60,415 nucleotides of DNA from Heterostelium multicystogenum. Lineage: Eukaryota > Evosea > Eumycetozoa > Acytosteliales > Acytosteliaceae. Below are positions 1 through 10,462 of the stretch, in pieces. The notes beneath the pieces are model-generated. The model saw only the letters and a program-made list of their open reading frames with translations, ran no database searches and was not told the DNA's origin. Each line of letters begins with the position of its first letter. Positions within the stretch are counted from its first letter, which is position 1. The stretch is taken from the NCBI GenBank assembly GCA_003667245.1, contig RCNN01000180.1, positions 1 through 60,415 of the forward strand, in the 5' to 3' direction. The position numbers and the translations under genes are program-made.

Positions 1-112
1 TTATTGTTGTTTTTGTTCCTGTTCCTGTAGCTATGTTGTTAATTTCAACGACTATTCGGATTCTCAATGTATCATTAGATTTTACAAAATGGATATGACA
101 CTTTGTTTTCAT
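1..112 (-). CDS. Partial unknown protein running off the left edge (N-terminal 37 codons)
   Basis: An open frame starts at an ATG at 112 on the minus strand and stays open to the window edge. Its composition is protein-like: a beta-rich stretch (LRIRIVVEINN) followed by Thr/Gly repeats. No family is recognised. Only the first 37 codons are visible, so it could also be chance; the amino-acid composition and slightly higher GC than the following 600 bp are the only support. Confidence 0.3.
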   Translation of the reverse strand, partial: MKTKCHIHFVKSNDTLRIRIVVEINNIATGTGTKTTI

Positions 113-763
113 CAATTTAGTCAATCAGTTAAGTTAGTTATGTGAATATTGTTGTTTTGGTTGAAAACATGTCATTCAATTACTCTAAGGTCAAAGAATA
201 AAACAATCAATCAATCAATTAGTTAAGTTAATCAAATTAGTTAATAAATAAATAAATCAATCAATCAATATAGTGTTGATATGAATGGCAATTAACATGC
301 ATGCTCCAACCTATAATACAATTAAAAATTAGCTAACTCATTTCCATATTTGATTTTACAATTATCAATCTATTAATACTCTAAGTATCTATTCAGCAAT
401 GTGTTTTAAAATAAAAGCAAATGGAATAGTCATCTCCTTATTTGAACAAGTTGACTTTGATGACTATATCTCAAAGATATAGTAAATGTGTTTCAGGGAA
501 TTGGAGATTATCATAAGATAAACAACAATCAAAAAATAGTTAACTCTATGTAAAATGACAACTATAATACTCTGCTTAATCAGAATTGTTAATCATCAAA
601 TCAATCAATCAATCAATCTAAATTCTTAAACAAACAATCAAAATTATCTTTTAAAAAATGACTATCTTAGGTAAATATAATTAATAATACTTAACTATTA
701 TATAATGATTCGATTATTTATTTCCAATAAATATTTAAATAAATATAGGATCTCTTTTCAACC
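113..763. other. Intergenic, AT-rich
   Basis: No coding potential seen. It holds several runs of a CAAT/AATC tetranucleotide repeat (about 205-270 and 598-620). It probably contains the promoter of the HssA-like gene on the right and of the partial minus-strand gene on the left. Confidence 0.5.
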
Positions 764-1011
764 ATGGGTAACGTTAAGCCATCTTCAATCACCAGAAGTT
801 CATTTGGTGCTGGTATCGGAGGTGCCTCATCCCAATCTGCCAACAATGTTGCATGTGGTGGTTGTGGTGGTAGTGGTTCTGGAATTAACATTGATGCCAA
901 TGTCAATGTCAATTTTGGGTGCCGTCGTCGGAACTGTTGGTGGTCTCCTCGGTGGTGTCTTTGGGTACTGTTGGTGGTCTCCTCGGTGGTGGATGTCACA
1001 CTTGCCCATAA
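764..1011 (+). CDS. HssA/2C/7E-like small glycine-rich protein, read through two apparent +1 shifts
   Basis: This looks like a member of the dictyostelid HssA/2C/7E (UPF0512-type) family of ~80-100 residue Gly/Ser-rich proteins, of unknown function and often developmentally expressed. It starts MGNVKPSSITRS, then has a CGGCGGSGSG block and an INIDANVNVN block. In frame 0 the C-terminus becomes an implausible Trp/Arg-rich tail. Moving +1 at TTTGGG (914-919) gives a Gly/Val/Leu repeat (GAVVGTVGGLLGG). A second +1 at an identical TTTGGG (960-965) gives GTVGGLLGGG, a short Cys/His tail and a TAA at 1009-1011. The result, about 81 residues, is family-sized. The two shifted segments are near-copies of one repeat unit. 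They may be sequencing errors or a real feature. Confidence 0.6.
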
Positions 1012-1338
1012 ATTAACATGAATGAATCTTTCTTAGTCCTTCAACTCATTCATTCCTTATTTTTCACTCAAAATCTGACAACAACATACTACAACCAACA
1101 ACATGTATTATCAACCAATGTACATTTTTGTAAAACTACCTGATCTACTGACCTGACTGCTAATACTCAATAAATAAAATACCATAGGATATTTTATATT
1201 GTTCAAACCATCCATCAATTTGACTCTTTCATTAACTAACTAACTAATTGAGATGTCCGGAAGTGATTACTTCCATTTTGTTTTGTTTTGTTTTGTTTTG
1301 ATTTAGATTTATAAATTGATTGTAGTTATAATTATAAT
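1012..1338. other. Intergenic between convergent genes
   Basis: This stretch lies between the 3' ends of the HssA-like gene and the carrier gene. It has a TTTTG repeat (about 1277-1299) and AT-rich 3' UTR-like sequence. No gene or RNA is seen. Confidence 0.5.
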
Positions 1339-2253
1339 TTAAAATTTATTTAATAATCCAGTTACCCACTCAACAACAGCCCATGTAATAGCTTGACCTG
1401 GAGCGACTCTGAGAAAACGTGGGACACAACCGGCCCAGAAAGCACGAGCACCACCATCAGCGTAAATTCCACGAATGACTTGGATTGAAGTTTGATTTTG
1501 ACCTTGCTTTTGCATACGGGTCTTGATTGTATCCAATGGATTGTTGAAACAAAGTAGAAGCAGTACCGGCCAAAGCACCAGCAGCCAAGTTTTGAATGAC
1601 TGGGAGTTGCTTGTGGTGGTCTCCACCCTTGAGATAGTCAGTGATAGCGTAGAAAACTGGAAACGAACCATGTGATTGGTGATCTGACGCAACAGGTAGC
1701 ACTTCCACCCTTGTAGAGTCCACGGAAACCTTCTTCACGCATAAATCTCTAAACACCATACCAATGAACGGTTGTGCTCTTGAGTCATGTGACGGACCTT
1801 GAGCAACTCGCATGGAATAACGACGAGGAATGACTCGACGGTACCGGCAAAGGCACCACCAAGCAAGTTGACAAAGAATGGGTCCTTGGCTGGCAAACCA
1901 TGGTTGTAACGTTGGTTGTATTGCTCAGTGAACCACTGGAATGCAAAATAACGAATACCGACCTTGAAGATGGCCTCAGCAGTCATTGGGAGGATACCTT
2001 CGTAGAGTGCGTAGACACCACCAGAGAATCCCTTTCCTTTGGAAACTACATCTTTGAAGGTGGCAAAGATTGACTTTCCTGGGTTGTTTTGCAATTGTGT
2101 TTTAATACGATCCAATGGATGGCATGCCCATACGTCAGCAGTACCTGCGACGGCACCGGCAACCATTCTCTTCCATGGGAAGATTACATGCTTCTTTTCA
2201 TCACTCTTACCACCTGCTGTTGCTGCTGCTGCTATAATATCCAAAGAACACAT
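1339..2253 (-). CDS. Mitochondrial carrier family protein, tricarboxylate/citrate-type, frame broken in the 3' half
   Basis: A six-helix inner-membrane solute carrier (SLC25). All three repeats carry the signature PX[DE]XX[KR]: HPLDRIKTQLQ (repeat 1), IPCELLKVR (repeat 2) and NPLDTIKTRMQ (repeat 3). The third is typical of citrate/tricarboxylate carriers. The first ~155 residues (2253 to about 1790) read cleanly in one frame. Between about 1790 and 1545 the conserved sequence hops among all three frames (FRDLC, then EEGFRGLYKGG, then RQITNHMVRF, then FPVFYAITDYLKGG, then NPLDTIKTRM), implying about five indels. The C-terminus (WAVVEWVTGLLNKF) is again clean. The residues on each side of every shift are still conserved, which argues against long decay. 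A recent pseudogene cannot be excluded. The start follows an ATTATAG that could be a splice acceptor, so an upstream exon is possible. Confidence 0.8.
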
Positions 2254-3960
2254 GTTAAAACTTGACTCTAATCATCTTCCAATCGCGACCAATCAATCAA
2301 CATCAATCAAAGTCCATCATCGCGATATTCATATTTTAGTATTTTCGTAACTTGTAAAACACTTTGACTTTCTTGATATCCCTATAGCATATTATTACTC
2401 AAGCGTTTGACTTTCGAACTAAGATATGATTGATCGGTGATTGGTGATATTGTTTAGACTCCTAGACTCTAAATAACATACTCATTTTACTTGTTTATGT
2501 ATATATCTTGGTATGTAATACTTGGCTTCCTAATGGATGAGTGATATTGAATGATATTAATATTGATGAGTTGTTGAACAAGACCTGATATTAATATAAT
2601 TGACAAAATCACTGATTTGACTGATCATTTTAACACATTCTAAAAAAACACCTTAAAAATCAAATCAATTAAAAAAAAAATCAACTTACAATTTAGTTAA
2701 GAAATGATTTACCAAAATTAGAAGTTTAAAAATATATATATATAAAAATAATAGATATATATAAGTAAATTATAAATATATATATGTTACTAAATAAATA
2801 AAATGATATTCGTTTTTTATAAATAAAATAATATCATTAATACAATATATCAGACTATTATTACTGTAATAACACACCCTTTTACCTCACACTCACTACT
2901 CATTCACTCACTCACTCTAACCCACAAATTGAAATTAATTTAATGTTTGAAAGGATAGATAGTTTGATTTTTAAATGAAATTAATTTTAACATCACTCAC
3001 ATGCAAGGTTAGCATAGGATGGGGGTAGAGTGTTGTTGCTTCCTTTTAAAAGGCAAGATTTTGTTTTAAACAACACTTTACACTTCACACTCACTCAGGA
3101 GTCATTTAGGAATTACTGCATACTCATCCTGCAGCATATTTGTTTTTTTGAAATTTCACTTTGGGATGGGGATTATGTAATCAAAAAATCCCCGATTATT
3201 ATTATTTAAATATACCAAACAATAATAATTATATATTTTTTGTGAAATCATAATTCCCAAAGTATCCTATCCATATCAATATTAAATATTAATTCTAATA
3301 TAATATGTTGGATTTTTTTTTTTGTTTTTGATTAACCTCGACAGCTGAGATTTAAATCGATTTGAATACTAAATACTTTGTTCATTCCACATAGATCATA
3401 GGTTTATTTACAAGTGAATCGGGTATTACTTCTAAACTAATTTAAATCTCTATTTCTTTTTGTCGCTCACTCTTTTCACTGTACACAATTATAATTATTA
3501 ATATACTATTATTTATTTATGTATTTATATCTATAAAATATAAAAGTGGTACTATCTGAATAAAATGTAGTTTTTTATTTAAAGATATTTGAAACTAAAA
3601 ATATTTGTAATTGGTATTGACAATTAAAATAATTTGGTCCCAATAATAGAACAATGATAGATGCCAACAACAATGATAATAATAGTAGTAGTGGTAGTAA
3701 ATTAATTAATTCAAAACAATGACATTGTTTATTAAAGGTAATTGTCACATCAATGGTGATGATGTTGTAATCATTATGGTGAGAAAACCAGTAAGACCTG
3801 ATCGTTTTTTTTTTAATATTTTTCATATTTTTCGTTTCTTTTCATTTTTTTAATTTTTTTTTTTTTTTTGATTCCGCTTTTCATATCACGCTCTACATAT
3901 TGGCTATTATTTTATTATTATTTTGTGAATAATAACATATTATAATAGATAAATAGAAAC
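2254..3960. other. 1.7 kb AT-rich intergenic region between divergent genes
   Basis: Promoter region shared by the carrier (minus) and the isocitrate dehydrogenase gene (plus). No credible coding sequence. It contains (TA)n near 2730-2785, a CTCA/ACTC repeat near 2890-2925, a CCTTTTAAAAGG palindrome near 3043-3054, nested inverted repeats at 3158-3263, and long T runs at 3309-3320 and 3846-3870. Confidence 0.5.
3158..3263. repeat. Nested inverted repeats in intergenic DNA
   Basis: ACTTTGGGA at 3158-3166 is the exact reverse complement of TCCCAAAGT at 3255-3263. Inside lie GGGGATT (3168-3174) and its exact complement AATCCCC (3187-3193). The DNA could fold as an outer stem with an inner hairpin. 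Function unknown: a small structured RNA, a MITE-like remnant, or chance are all possible. Confidence 0.4.
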
Positions 3961-5591
3961 ATGTTGTCTCGTGTCTCTTCACTCCAAAGAATTGCTTCAA
4001 GCAATGTATGTAGTCACAAAGCATATCTGTGATCCTAAGCATCAAATTACTACATATCATCGTCATCAGCATCTCATCCATCTATCTATAGAATGAACAG
4101 AACATTCAACATTGATCAACAACAGGATATGAAATAAAACTAGGAACCATAGCAGCATACATCATATGTATCATAGACAAGAGTATCTGGCAAAGTCTTT
4201 TTTAACATTTCGATTGAAGAATAGATAGATAGTTAATCAATAGATAGTAGTGATAGACAAACATTGACGAAATTGTTTTAACACAACAAAAACTTGTTTT
4301 TTGGTGTGAACAAGTTAGGAATTTTGGTTGTGTTTAAGATATACATCGATCGATCGATGGGTGGATGGATGGATGAGTGGCGATGGGAGATGGATGGTAA
4401 TATGATGAATCAGTAGATCGTGTGAAGATAGATAGATAGATAGATATTTTGAATGAAAATTAATAGTTTAAATAATAATTTTAGGTAGGATCAATCAGAA
4501 CCTATTTGGGATATACTTCTGGTACTGAACGTAGAAAGGTTACAGTCATTCCAGGAGATGGTATTGGTCCAGAGATTACCTCATCGGTTATGGGTGTTTT
4601 CCAAGCCGCTAAGGTACCAATTGACTGGGAAGTATTCGATGTCAGTGGTGGACAACCAATCTCACAAGAGTTGGTCGCCTCCATCTCACGTAACAAGGTT
4701 GCCTTGAAGGGACCACTCTACACTGCTGTTCTCAGTGGATCACAATCACGTAACATGGAATTGCGTAAGGCACTCGATTTATACGCACACGTCATTCCAT
4801 GCAAGAAGATCCCAGGAATCAATGTTCGTCACTCTGATGTCCCAGTCGATTTGGTTGTCATTCGTGAGAACACACAAGGAGAGTACAGTGGACTCGAGCA
4901 AACTTTGGTTCCAGGTGTTGTTCAATCACTCAAAATCATCACAAAGGAGGCTTCCACCCGTATTGCCCGTTATGCCTTTGAATACGCCAAGGCACAAGGT
5001 AGAAAGAAGGTTACCGCCATCCACAAGGCCAACATCCAGTAAGTAAAGAAAAAATTATGATACAAACCCGATAACTTTGTTGCTTACTCGATTGATTCGG
5101 TTTGTAGAAAGATGACAGACGGTTTGTTCTTGGAGACATGCAAGCAAGTTGCCAAGGAGTACCCAGAGATTACTTTTGATTCAATGATTATCGATAACTG
5201 CTGCATGCAATTGGTCATGAAGCCAGAGCAATTCGACGTTATGGTTACACCAAATCTCTACGGTAATTTGGTTACTAACGTTGGTGCCGCTTTGATTGGT
5301 GGACCAGGTTTGGCACCAGGTGCCAACGTTGGTGAGAGAGCTGCCATCTTCGAGATGGGTGCCCACCACGTCGCCGCCGATATTGCCGGTCAAGACAAGG
5401 CCAACCCAACTGGTCTCCTCTTTGCCTCAGCAATGATGTTGAAACACATGAACCTCGATGACTACGCCTTGAAGGTTGAGACCGCCGTCAAGAAGGTCAT
5501 CGCCGATCGTAAAGTTTTAACCACCGACATGGGTGGAAATGCTACCACCAAAGAGTTCACTCGTGCAGTCATCGACGAAATCGATAATTAA
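3961..5591 (+). CDS. Isocitrate dehydrogenase [NAD+] regulatory (beta/gamma-type) subunit, mitochondrial
   Basis: Part of the mitochondrial NAD-IDH of the citric acid cycle, which oxidises isocitrate to 2-oxoglutarate. Exons are 3961-4005, 4485-5038 and 5108-5591, all in phase. Exon 1 encodes only the start of a presequence (MLSRVSSLQRIASSN, basic and Ser-rich). The first intron is 479 nt, the second 69 nt. The mature protein has VTVIPGDGIGPE and NTQGEYSGLEQ. It carries MIIDNCCMQLV, and YGNLVTN where the catalytic alpha subunit has YGDILSD. Replacement of the metal-binding Asp and the NCCMQLV match place it with the regulatory IDH3B/IDH3G class, so a catalytic partner must lie elsewhere. No frameshift is seen. 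Confidence 0.9.
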
Positions 5592-6413
5592 ATTTGCACA
5601 ACATAACATATCTATTTTTTTTGAAACAATACAATACCTTATAACATAACAAACAGCCTTAAAACATATGAGATTATTAATTAATTGTTGTTATAACCTA
5701 TTAATTGATTAATAAATATTTAAACAAACAGATTCAAACAAATTTGTATCATGTTTTAACATTATTTTAGTTAGAAAAGACAAGAAATAAGATTAAGACT
5801 TGATGATGTTTTGTAGTGAATAAGAGATATTGATTTATTGAAATTGAAAAGGTAAATAAAGACATTGATCAAGGATTTGAAATTGGATCACTCAAAGATA
5901 TGTGTAACCTGTAAATATAAAGAAAAGTATATTAGTATTTGTGTAAATCATATTGATAATGGAGAGCAAAAGTAGTTAAATAGAATGTCAGGTGCAACAT
6001 GTTATAAACATTATTTGTTTCATAAAAAAATGTGTTCAATGGTTTTATCATCATAGAAAACAACAAGATTGATAGTATAAGCAATAAACACTTACATTCG
6101 GTTTAGTCGACAATGACAAAAACTTGGAAATGAATTTGAAAATGCAGAGATTGGAAAGAGAATCAGCTCAGACACTGACATTTTTCAAAAAAAAGTTAGA
6201 AAAATTCAAGTAACGTCACCACCTCATCTCTACCAAGAAAGATGAATTCAATTTATTCTCACTAATTTTTGAATTAATCAATTATTAAATCTAATATTGT
6301 ACAATATTTAATTTTATATCAACTCATCATAATCATCCTATTCACCATAATTGTATAATAATCCTATTTATAATTATATATTTATCAAGGTATAATAATA
6401 TAGTAATCATATA
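5592..6413. other. Intergenic between IDH and Elongin C
   Basis: Mostly AT-rich 3' UTR and promoter-like sequence. On the minus strand at 5869-6181 there is a possible small two-exon transcript, listed separately. Nothing else is seen. Confidence 0.4.
5869..6181 (-). CDS. Possible small two-exon ORF (41 aa), unknown
   Basis: On the minus strand an ATG at 6181 opens a frame (MSVSELILFPISAF). It runs to a consensus donor GTAAGT at 6095. An AT-rich 187-nt stretch ends in TTTACAG at 5909, and the joined frame continues in phase to a TGA at 5869. The exon-like blocks are richer in GC than the region between. No homologue is recognised. A non-coding spliced RNA, or coding in a different frame of the same exons (which reads through the junction to a nearby stop), is equally possible. 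Confidence 0.25.
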
Positions 6414-6806
6414 ATGACAGATAATAACGATAATGCAGATTTTCAATCTGATATCTTGAGACTCTACTCTTCTTCTGGACATGAGTTTGTACTTTCAAGA
6501 AAGATGTCCTATGTCTCTGGAACTATTAAATCTATGTTGAGCGGTGGAGGTAACTTGATATTATTCAATCATTTGCAATATGAGCAGCTTGTTAACATCA
6601 ATATTTGTTTAGATTCAAGTTTTATGGAAGACCAAAACTCAGAGATTAGATTCAGAGAGATTTCAACACCAGTATTGGAGAAAGTCATTCAATACTTTTA
6701 CTTCAAGAACAAATATACCAACAGTACAACAGACCTTCCAGAGTTTCCAATTAATGACAAGATTGTAGTAGATCTTTTGTTATGTGCTCACTTCTTGGAT
6801 ACATAA
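6414..6806 (+). CDS. Elongin C (Skp1/BTB-fold adaptor)
   Basis: Elongin C binds Elongin B and BC-box proteins in cullin-2/5 ubiquitin ligases and in the Elongin transcription factor. Exon 1 is 6414-6549 and exon 2 is 6613-6806. The 63-nt intron is a multiple of three with no stop codon, so the unspliced frame stays open and would insert 21 residues. The spliced product is ~109 residues, normal for the family. It matches along its length: SSSGHEFVLSRKMSYVSGTI, SMLSGG, FREISTPVLEKVIQYF, YTNSTTDLPEFPI and the C-terminal FLDT (FLDC in animals). Splicing restores the short loop after SGG. No frame problems. Confidence 0.9.
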   Translation: MTDNNDNADFQSDILRLYSSSGHEFVLSRKMSYVSGTIKSMLSGGGNLILFNHLQYEQLVNINICLDSSFMEDQNSEIRFREISTPVLEKVIQYFYFKNKYTNSTTDLPEFPINDKIVVDLLLCAHFLDT

Positions 6807-6921
6807 ATACTATAAATAAATACATAATCAATTGTACAATCATTATTATATCCAATTCTAATCAAACAAATATATACGCTATCCTATTAATATAATAGTG
6901 AAACAGTAATTTATATTCTAT

Positions 6922-8490
6922 CTATTCATTTAATGACTTAATTAAAATGTCTACGAAATTCTTTACATCTGTGAAACTGGTGTATAATGGTGCTGGTGAG
7001 ACACGTACTACGTTTGGTTCTCTGACGTCACATACTACACCGGCATTGAGAAGTGATACTTTGAGTTTGGAAGCTGATACCTTACCGGCGATATGGAGAG
7101 AAAGTTGAGCTCCACGTTGTGCTGGATCTCTTGGTGTGATGATGGAAAAGCTGTGCTCACCCTTGATGTTCAAAAGCAAGTTCTCAAGGTATGATGTTAA
7201 GAGAAGTGACTTGGAACGCAATGCTTGGATGGTTGCACTGTTGGTGATAGCGAGGGAGGTTCTCAAAGAGGTGCAGTCAGCAACTGATGGGTTGGAGCAA
7301 CGGAATCCAAGGGCACCTTCTTCGGCTTCGAAGATAGTGTCTTTCTTGAAACGGTTGGCCAACTTGTTTCCGAACCAACCAAGCAAACGCTTGTCGGTGT
7401 TGCTGTCGAATTGCTTGGTGTGACGTTCGTGTACAAAAAGACCACCAATGCAACCTGGTCCAGAGTTCAAGTACTTGTAGGAGCACCAACATGCAAAGTC
7501 TACGTTCCAATCGTGGAGTTGCAATTCGACATTACCAGCGGCATGTGCCAAATCCCAACCAACAACAGCACCCAATGACTGTCCAAAAGCAGTGATTTCC
7601 TTCATATTGAAAAGCTGTCCAGTGAAGAATTGAACTCCACCAATCATGATCAATGCAATTGAGTCACCGTGCTCTGCCAATGTGCTCAAAATTCGCTCGG
7701 TGCTGATGGTATATTCATTGGGAAGTGGTTCCAACTTGACGAGTGAAGTCTCTGGGTTGAATCCATTGTTTCTAATTTGTGATTCAGCAATATACTAAAA
7801 AATGATTAAAGTGTTAGAGATCCACGAAGAGCGCACAGCGATCTATAAACATACTAAATCCGATGGGAATGCACCAGCTTCAATGACAATCTTGTGACGT
7901 TGTTGTGTTGGTTTATAAAAGTTTGACATCATAACATGTAGATTTACAGAGAGTGTGTTCATTGGGCAGACCTCGGAGCTCTTGGCACCGACAACTTGTG
8001 CCAATGACTCTTGAATCTCTTCGTCGATTGAGATCCATGGGTGCTCACCCTTGTGATGACCTTCGACAGCAAATCTTTGCCAGTCGTTAAGATACTTGTC
8101 CAACTCTGCTCTGGTTGCTTTTGGCTGCAAACCCAAGCTGTTTCCAGTCATATAGATGACAGGAGACTCGTTTTTTTTCTGCTCTTCGCATTTGCAAACA
8201 TCCATAACCTTTGGGAAATAGAACTTGTCTTTGAACGACTTTAAAACATCCAAGTTATCCAACTTTTGGGCAAAGTCAGGATCATCTATTTTGATACCCA
8301 ATCTATTTGCTTCATCTATATATATATATATATATTTAGGAGTAGAATCAACGTCCAATAACAGCACCAATATATATATATATATATTAGATTGATTGTG
8401 TATAAAACAATAATTAGATAATCTGATAGGAGGTGGTTGTTTAGGGGGACAGCAGTCTATCTTACCTTGAATTGGATTTGAATAAGTCAT
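6922..8490 (-). CDS. kynu: Kynureninase
   Basis: A PLP enzyme of tryptophan degradation that cleaves kynurenine and 3-hydroxykynurenine to anthranilate or 3-hydroxyanthranilate plus alanine. Exons on the minus strand are 8466-8490, 7855-8315 and 6922-7794 (introns 150 and 60 nt, GT-AG, phases consistent), giving about 452 residues, the usual length. Motifs: MTGNSLGLQPKATR near the N-terminus, GEHPWISIDEEIQ, VVGWDLAHAAGNVEL, and the PLP-lysine segment DFACWCSYKYLNSGPG. The C-terminal domain ends in VRVSPAPLYTSFTDV. The first intron contains a (TA)n run next to its acceptor and stays open in frame, which gives a misleading long unspliced ORF. No frameshift. Confidence 0.93.
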
Positions 8491-9239
8491 TTTACAGCTG
8501 TAACTTTTGCTATACTATTACTATACTACTACTATTATTATTATTATTATTATAACGATATTTGAAAGGAGAAGAAGACGAATGAAAATGTATGTATGCA
8601 GATAAATGGTTTTTTGTAATTTTTAAAATTAAGTCATTTTTTTATTGATTATTGCTTCTTTGCATTGTTTTTAAAATATCAAGTGCTTCTATGGTTCCTT
8701 TAGGAATGGAATGATTTGACTTTTCTGGGTGGGAATTTAGATTTATCGGATTTCAATTAGTTATTTTTTTATACTGGAGATTGACTTTTATAGATAATAT
8801 AAACTGTATAAATAATATATATTATAATCATGCAAGTTTACTAATTTGATATCAAATCAACATGTAATATCAAGTTTCATTGGTAAACCAAGTTATTCTC
8901 TCATCAATAATATTAAACAGTACCAAATTAATAATCATTTGTATCTGGTATATCAACAGTGAGTCTTGATGTAGTCTAATTGAGTGTTGATTCAAAAGTA
9001 TCTGATGAACAACATTAATTATGATCATACTCAACGTGTGTTATAATTATCTATGTCCAATGGAATAAATATTTTTACTATAAATGATCAAATTGCTAAT
9101 TTTGTTGGTTGCAGGTGATGATGTTTTTGTTGTTGTTTTGGGTTACAATCGATTAAGTTGGTGTGATGTTGTCTTGTTGTGGATTGATATTATTAATAAT
9201 AAACATATGAGTAGACATTGGTTTAGTTAGGTGGAGGGC
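8491..9239. other. Intergenic, AT-rich
   Basis: Upstream of kynureninase and downstream of the Uma2-like gene. It has ATT triplet repeats (8529-8552) and a TTGTTG-rich patch at 9120-9180. No gene or structured RNA was recognised. Confidence 0.45.
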
Positions 9240-10416
9240 TTATAATAATATATCATAAATTGATAAAATATAAGTGGAAATTAAAAGATCCCAATTGTTG
9301 TTTATTAATTGAAAGAGTGGAAAAAGGTCAAGGTTGACATTTAATGGTATTCCTGGAGGTGGACCATTTATGTCTCCATGGTAAATGTCTGCTGTTGGAA
9401 TTTGTATCGTATGCGATCTGAGGGCGACAGGGGGCAAAGCATTGTTTCCATTCATTGCAGCAGGTCCAAGATTTAGTGTTATTGTGGTTGTTAGTGCAAC
9501 TGGTTGAGAACCAAAGGAAACAACTCGAGATGGAGAATTAACTGAAACCGCTCGGCGATATAAAATTGCGAGCGATCTAAAAGTATTCGCAGGGGGAGGA
9601 TTTTTTTGTCTTCTAAAAATCTTTACACAAAGAACCACTTGAATATCAGAGTTGTTTCCAAGATATCTTAAAGCTTTTCGATGAAGAGAGGACAGAGTTT
9701 GGGAGACACCCACCTCAATCACTACAGTGGGAAATGGTTCAATATTTGGTGTTGAAGCAAGAAGAGGTGGTTGTACTGGATTAGGTCTACCCGATGGACG
9801 AAGAGATCCATCAGCTTCTGCAGCTACAAGCCCCATAACTTGGGTCATTGTTCCACAGCCTATGATTGATTCTTCAGGTAGTTGATTAGAGAAACGACGA
9901 TCTATCCACCAAGCTATATTTTCATGGATACAAGAGTTGGTTAATTCGTAGATAAGAACATTACCATCAATGAACCACAATTTAGTTTTTAAATCACCTC
10001 GGTCATAATCCAAAAACTCTTGTAATGTGAGACCCTTCTCAACTATGTAATACAAAGGCTTATCTGATTCAGATTCATCTGATTCCATCTGAATGATAGG
10101 TAAATAGAACTAAAAACAAATATTAGTAAATAGGAAAGGAAATAATAAAAATTGTTCTTCATACATCTTGAAGTTGTTTAATTCTTCGTTCCCACTTTCC
10201 TGTCAAGATTAGTTCAGAGCCTGTTGATGAAGAATTCTCAGAGGAGGGGGGAGAGGGAGAAGGTGAAAGTAAAGGCATAAGGTGAAGTTTGATTTTTAGG
10301 TGAAGAACCTGGAATCAAAATAGAAGTCTTTTGTTTTTTAATTTCAGCAGAATCCTGTTTGGTTTGTGATCTCATGTAACAAAAAGAGTGTCATCACTTC
10401 CTGATATACTAGCCAT
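9240..10416 (-). CDS. Uma2-like (DUF820, PD-(D/E)XK fold) protein
   Basis: The main exon (9240-10109) encodes a domain resembling bacterial Uma2 proteins, a PD-(D/E)XK nuclease-fold family common in cyanobacteria. Visible are LTLQEFLDYDRG, an ADGSLRPSGRPNP segment where family members have their Pro-Asp motif, then FPTVVIEVGVSQTLSSLHRK followed by ALRYL. The Glu of VIEV and the following Lys fit the E-x-K catalytic pair. An upstream exon at 10165-10416 starts MASISGSDDTLF and ends TGKWERRIKQLQD. It joins through a 55-nt GT-AG intron (10110-10164) in phase. Within that exon the same frame resumes after about 70 nt with stops, which could be an intron with donor GTTACA or a pair of compensating indels. 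Substrate and function are unknown. The C-terminal ~100 residues are Pro/Asn-rich and unrecognised. Confidence 0.6.
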
Positions 10417-10462
10417 TGATGAAAAACTAAAATAAAATAAAATAAAAATTGTTAAATGTATA

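Noticed and set aside
196..270. AATC repeats as a possible CRISPR or satellite array
   Set aside because: Simple tetranucleotide slippage without spacers, common in this kind of genome.
718..1009. Overlapping ORFs on both strands across the HssA-like gene
   Set aside because: They are shadows created by the Gly-rich GGT/ACC repeats; only the plus-strand frames give a known family pattern.
3575..4081. Minus-strand ORFs of 62-83 codons near the IDH start
   Set aside because: Low-complexity Leu/Ile-rich readings of AT-rich DNA; the second overlaps the IDH presequence exon and its intron.
8321..8400. Tyr/Ile-rich repeat in the unspliced kynureninase ORF as a protein feature
   Set aside because: It is the (TA)n stretch of the first intron; removing 8316-8465 gives the normal kynureninase N-terminus.
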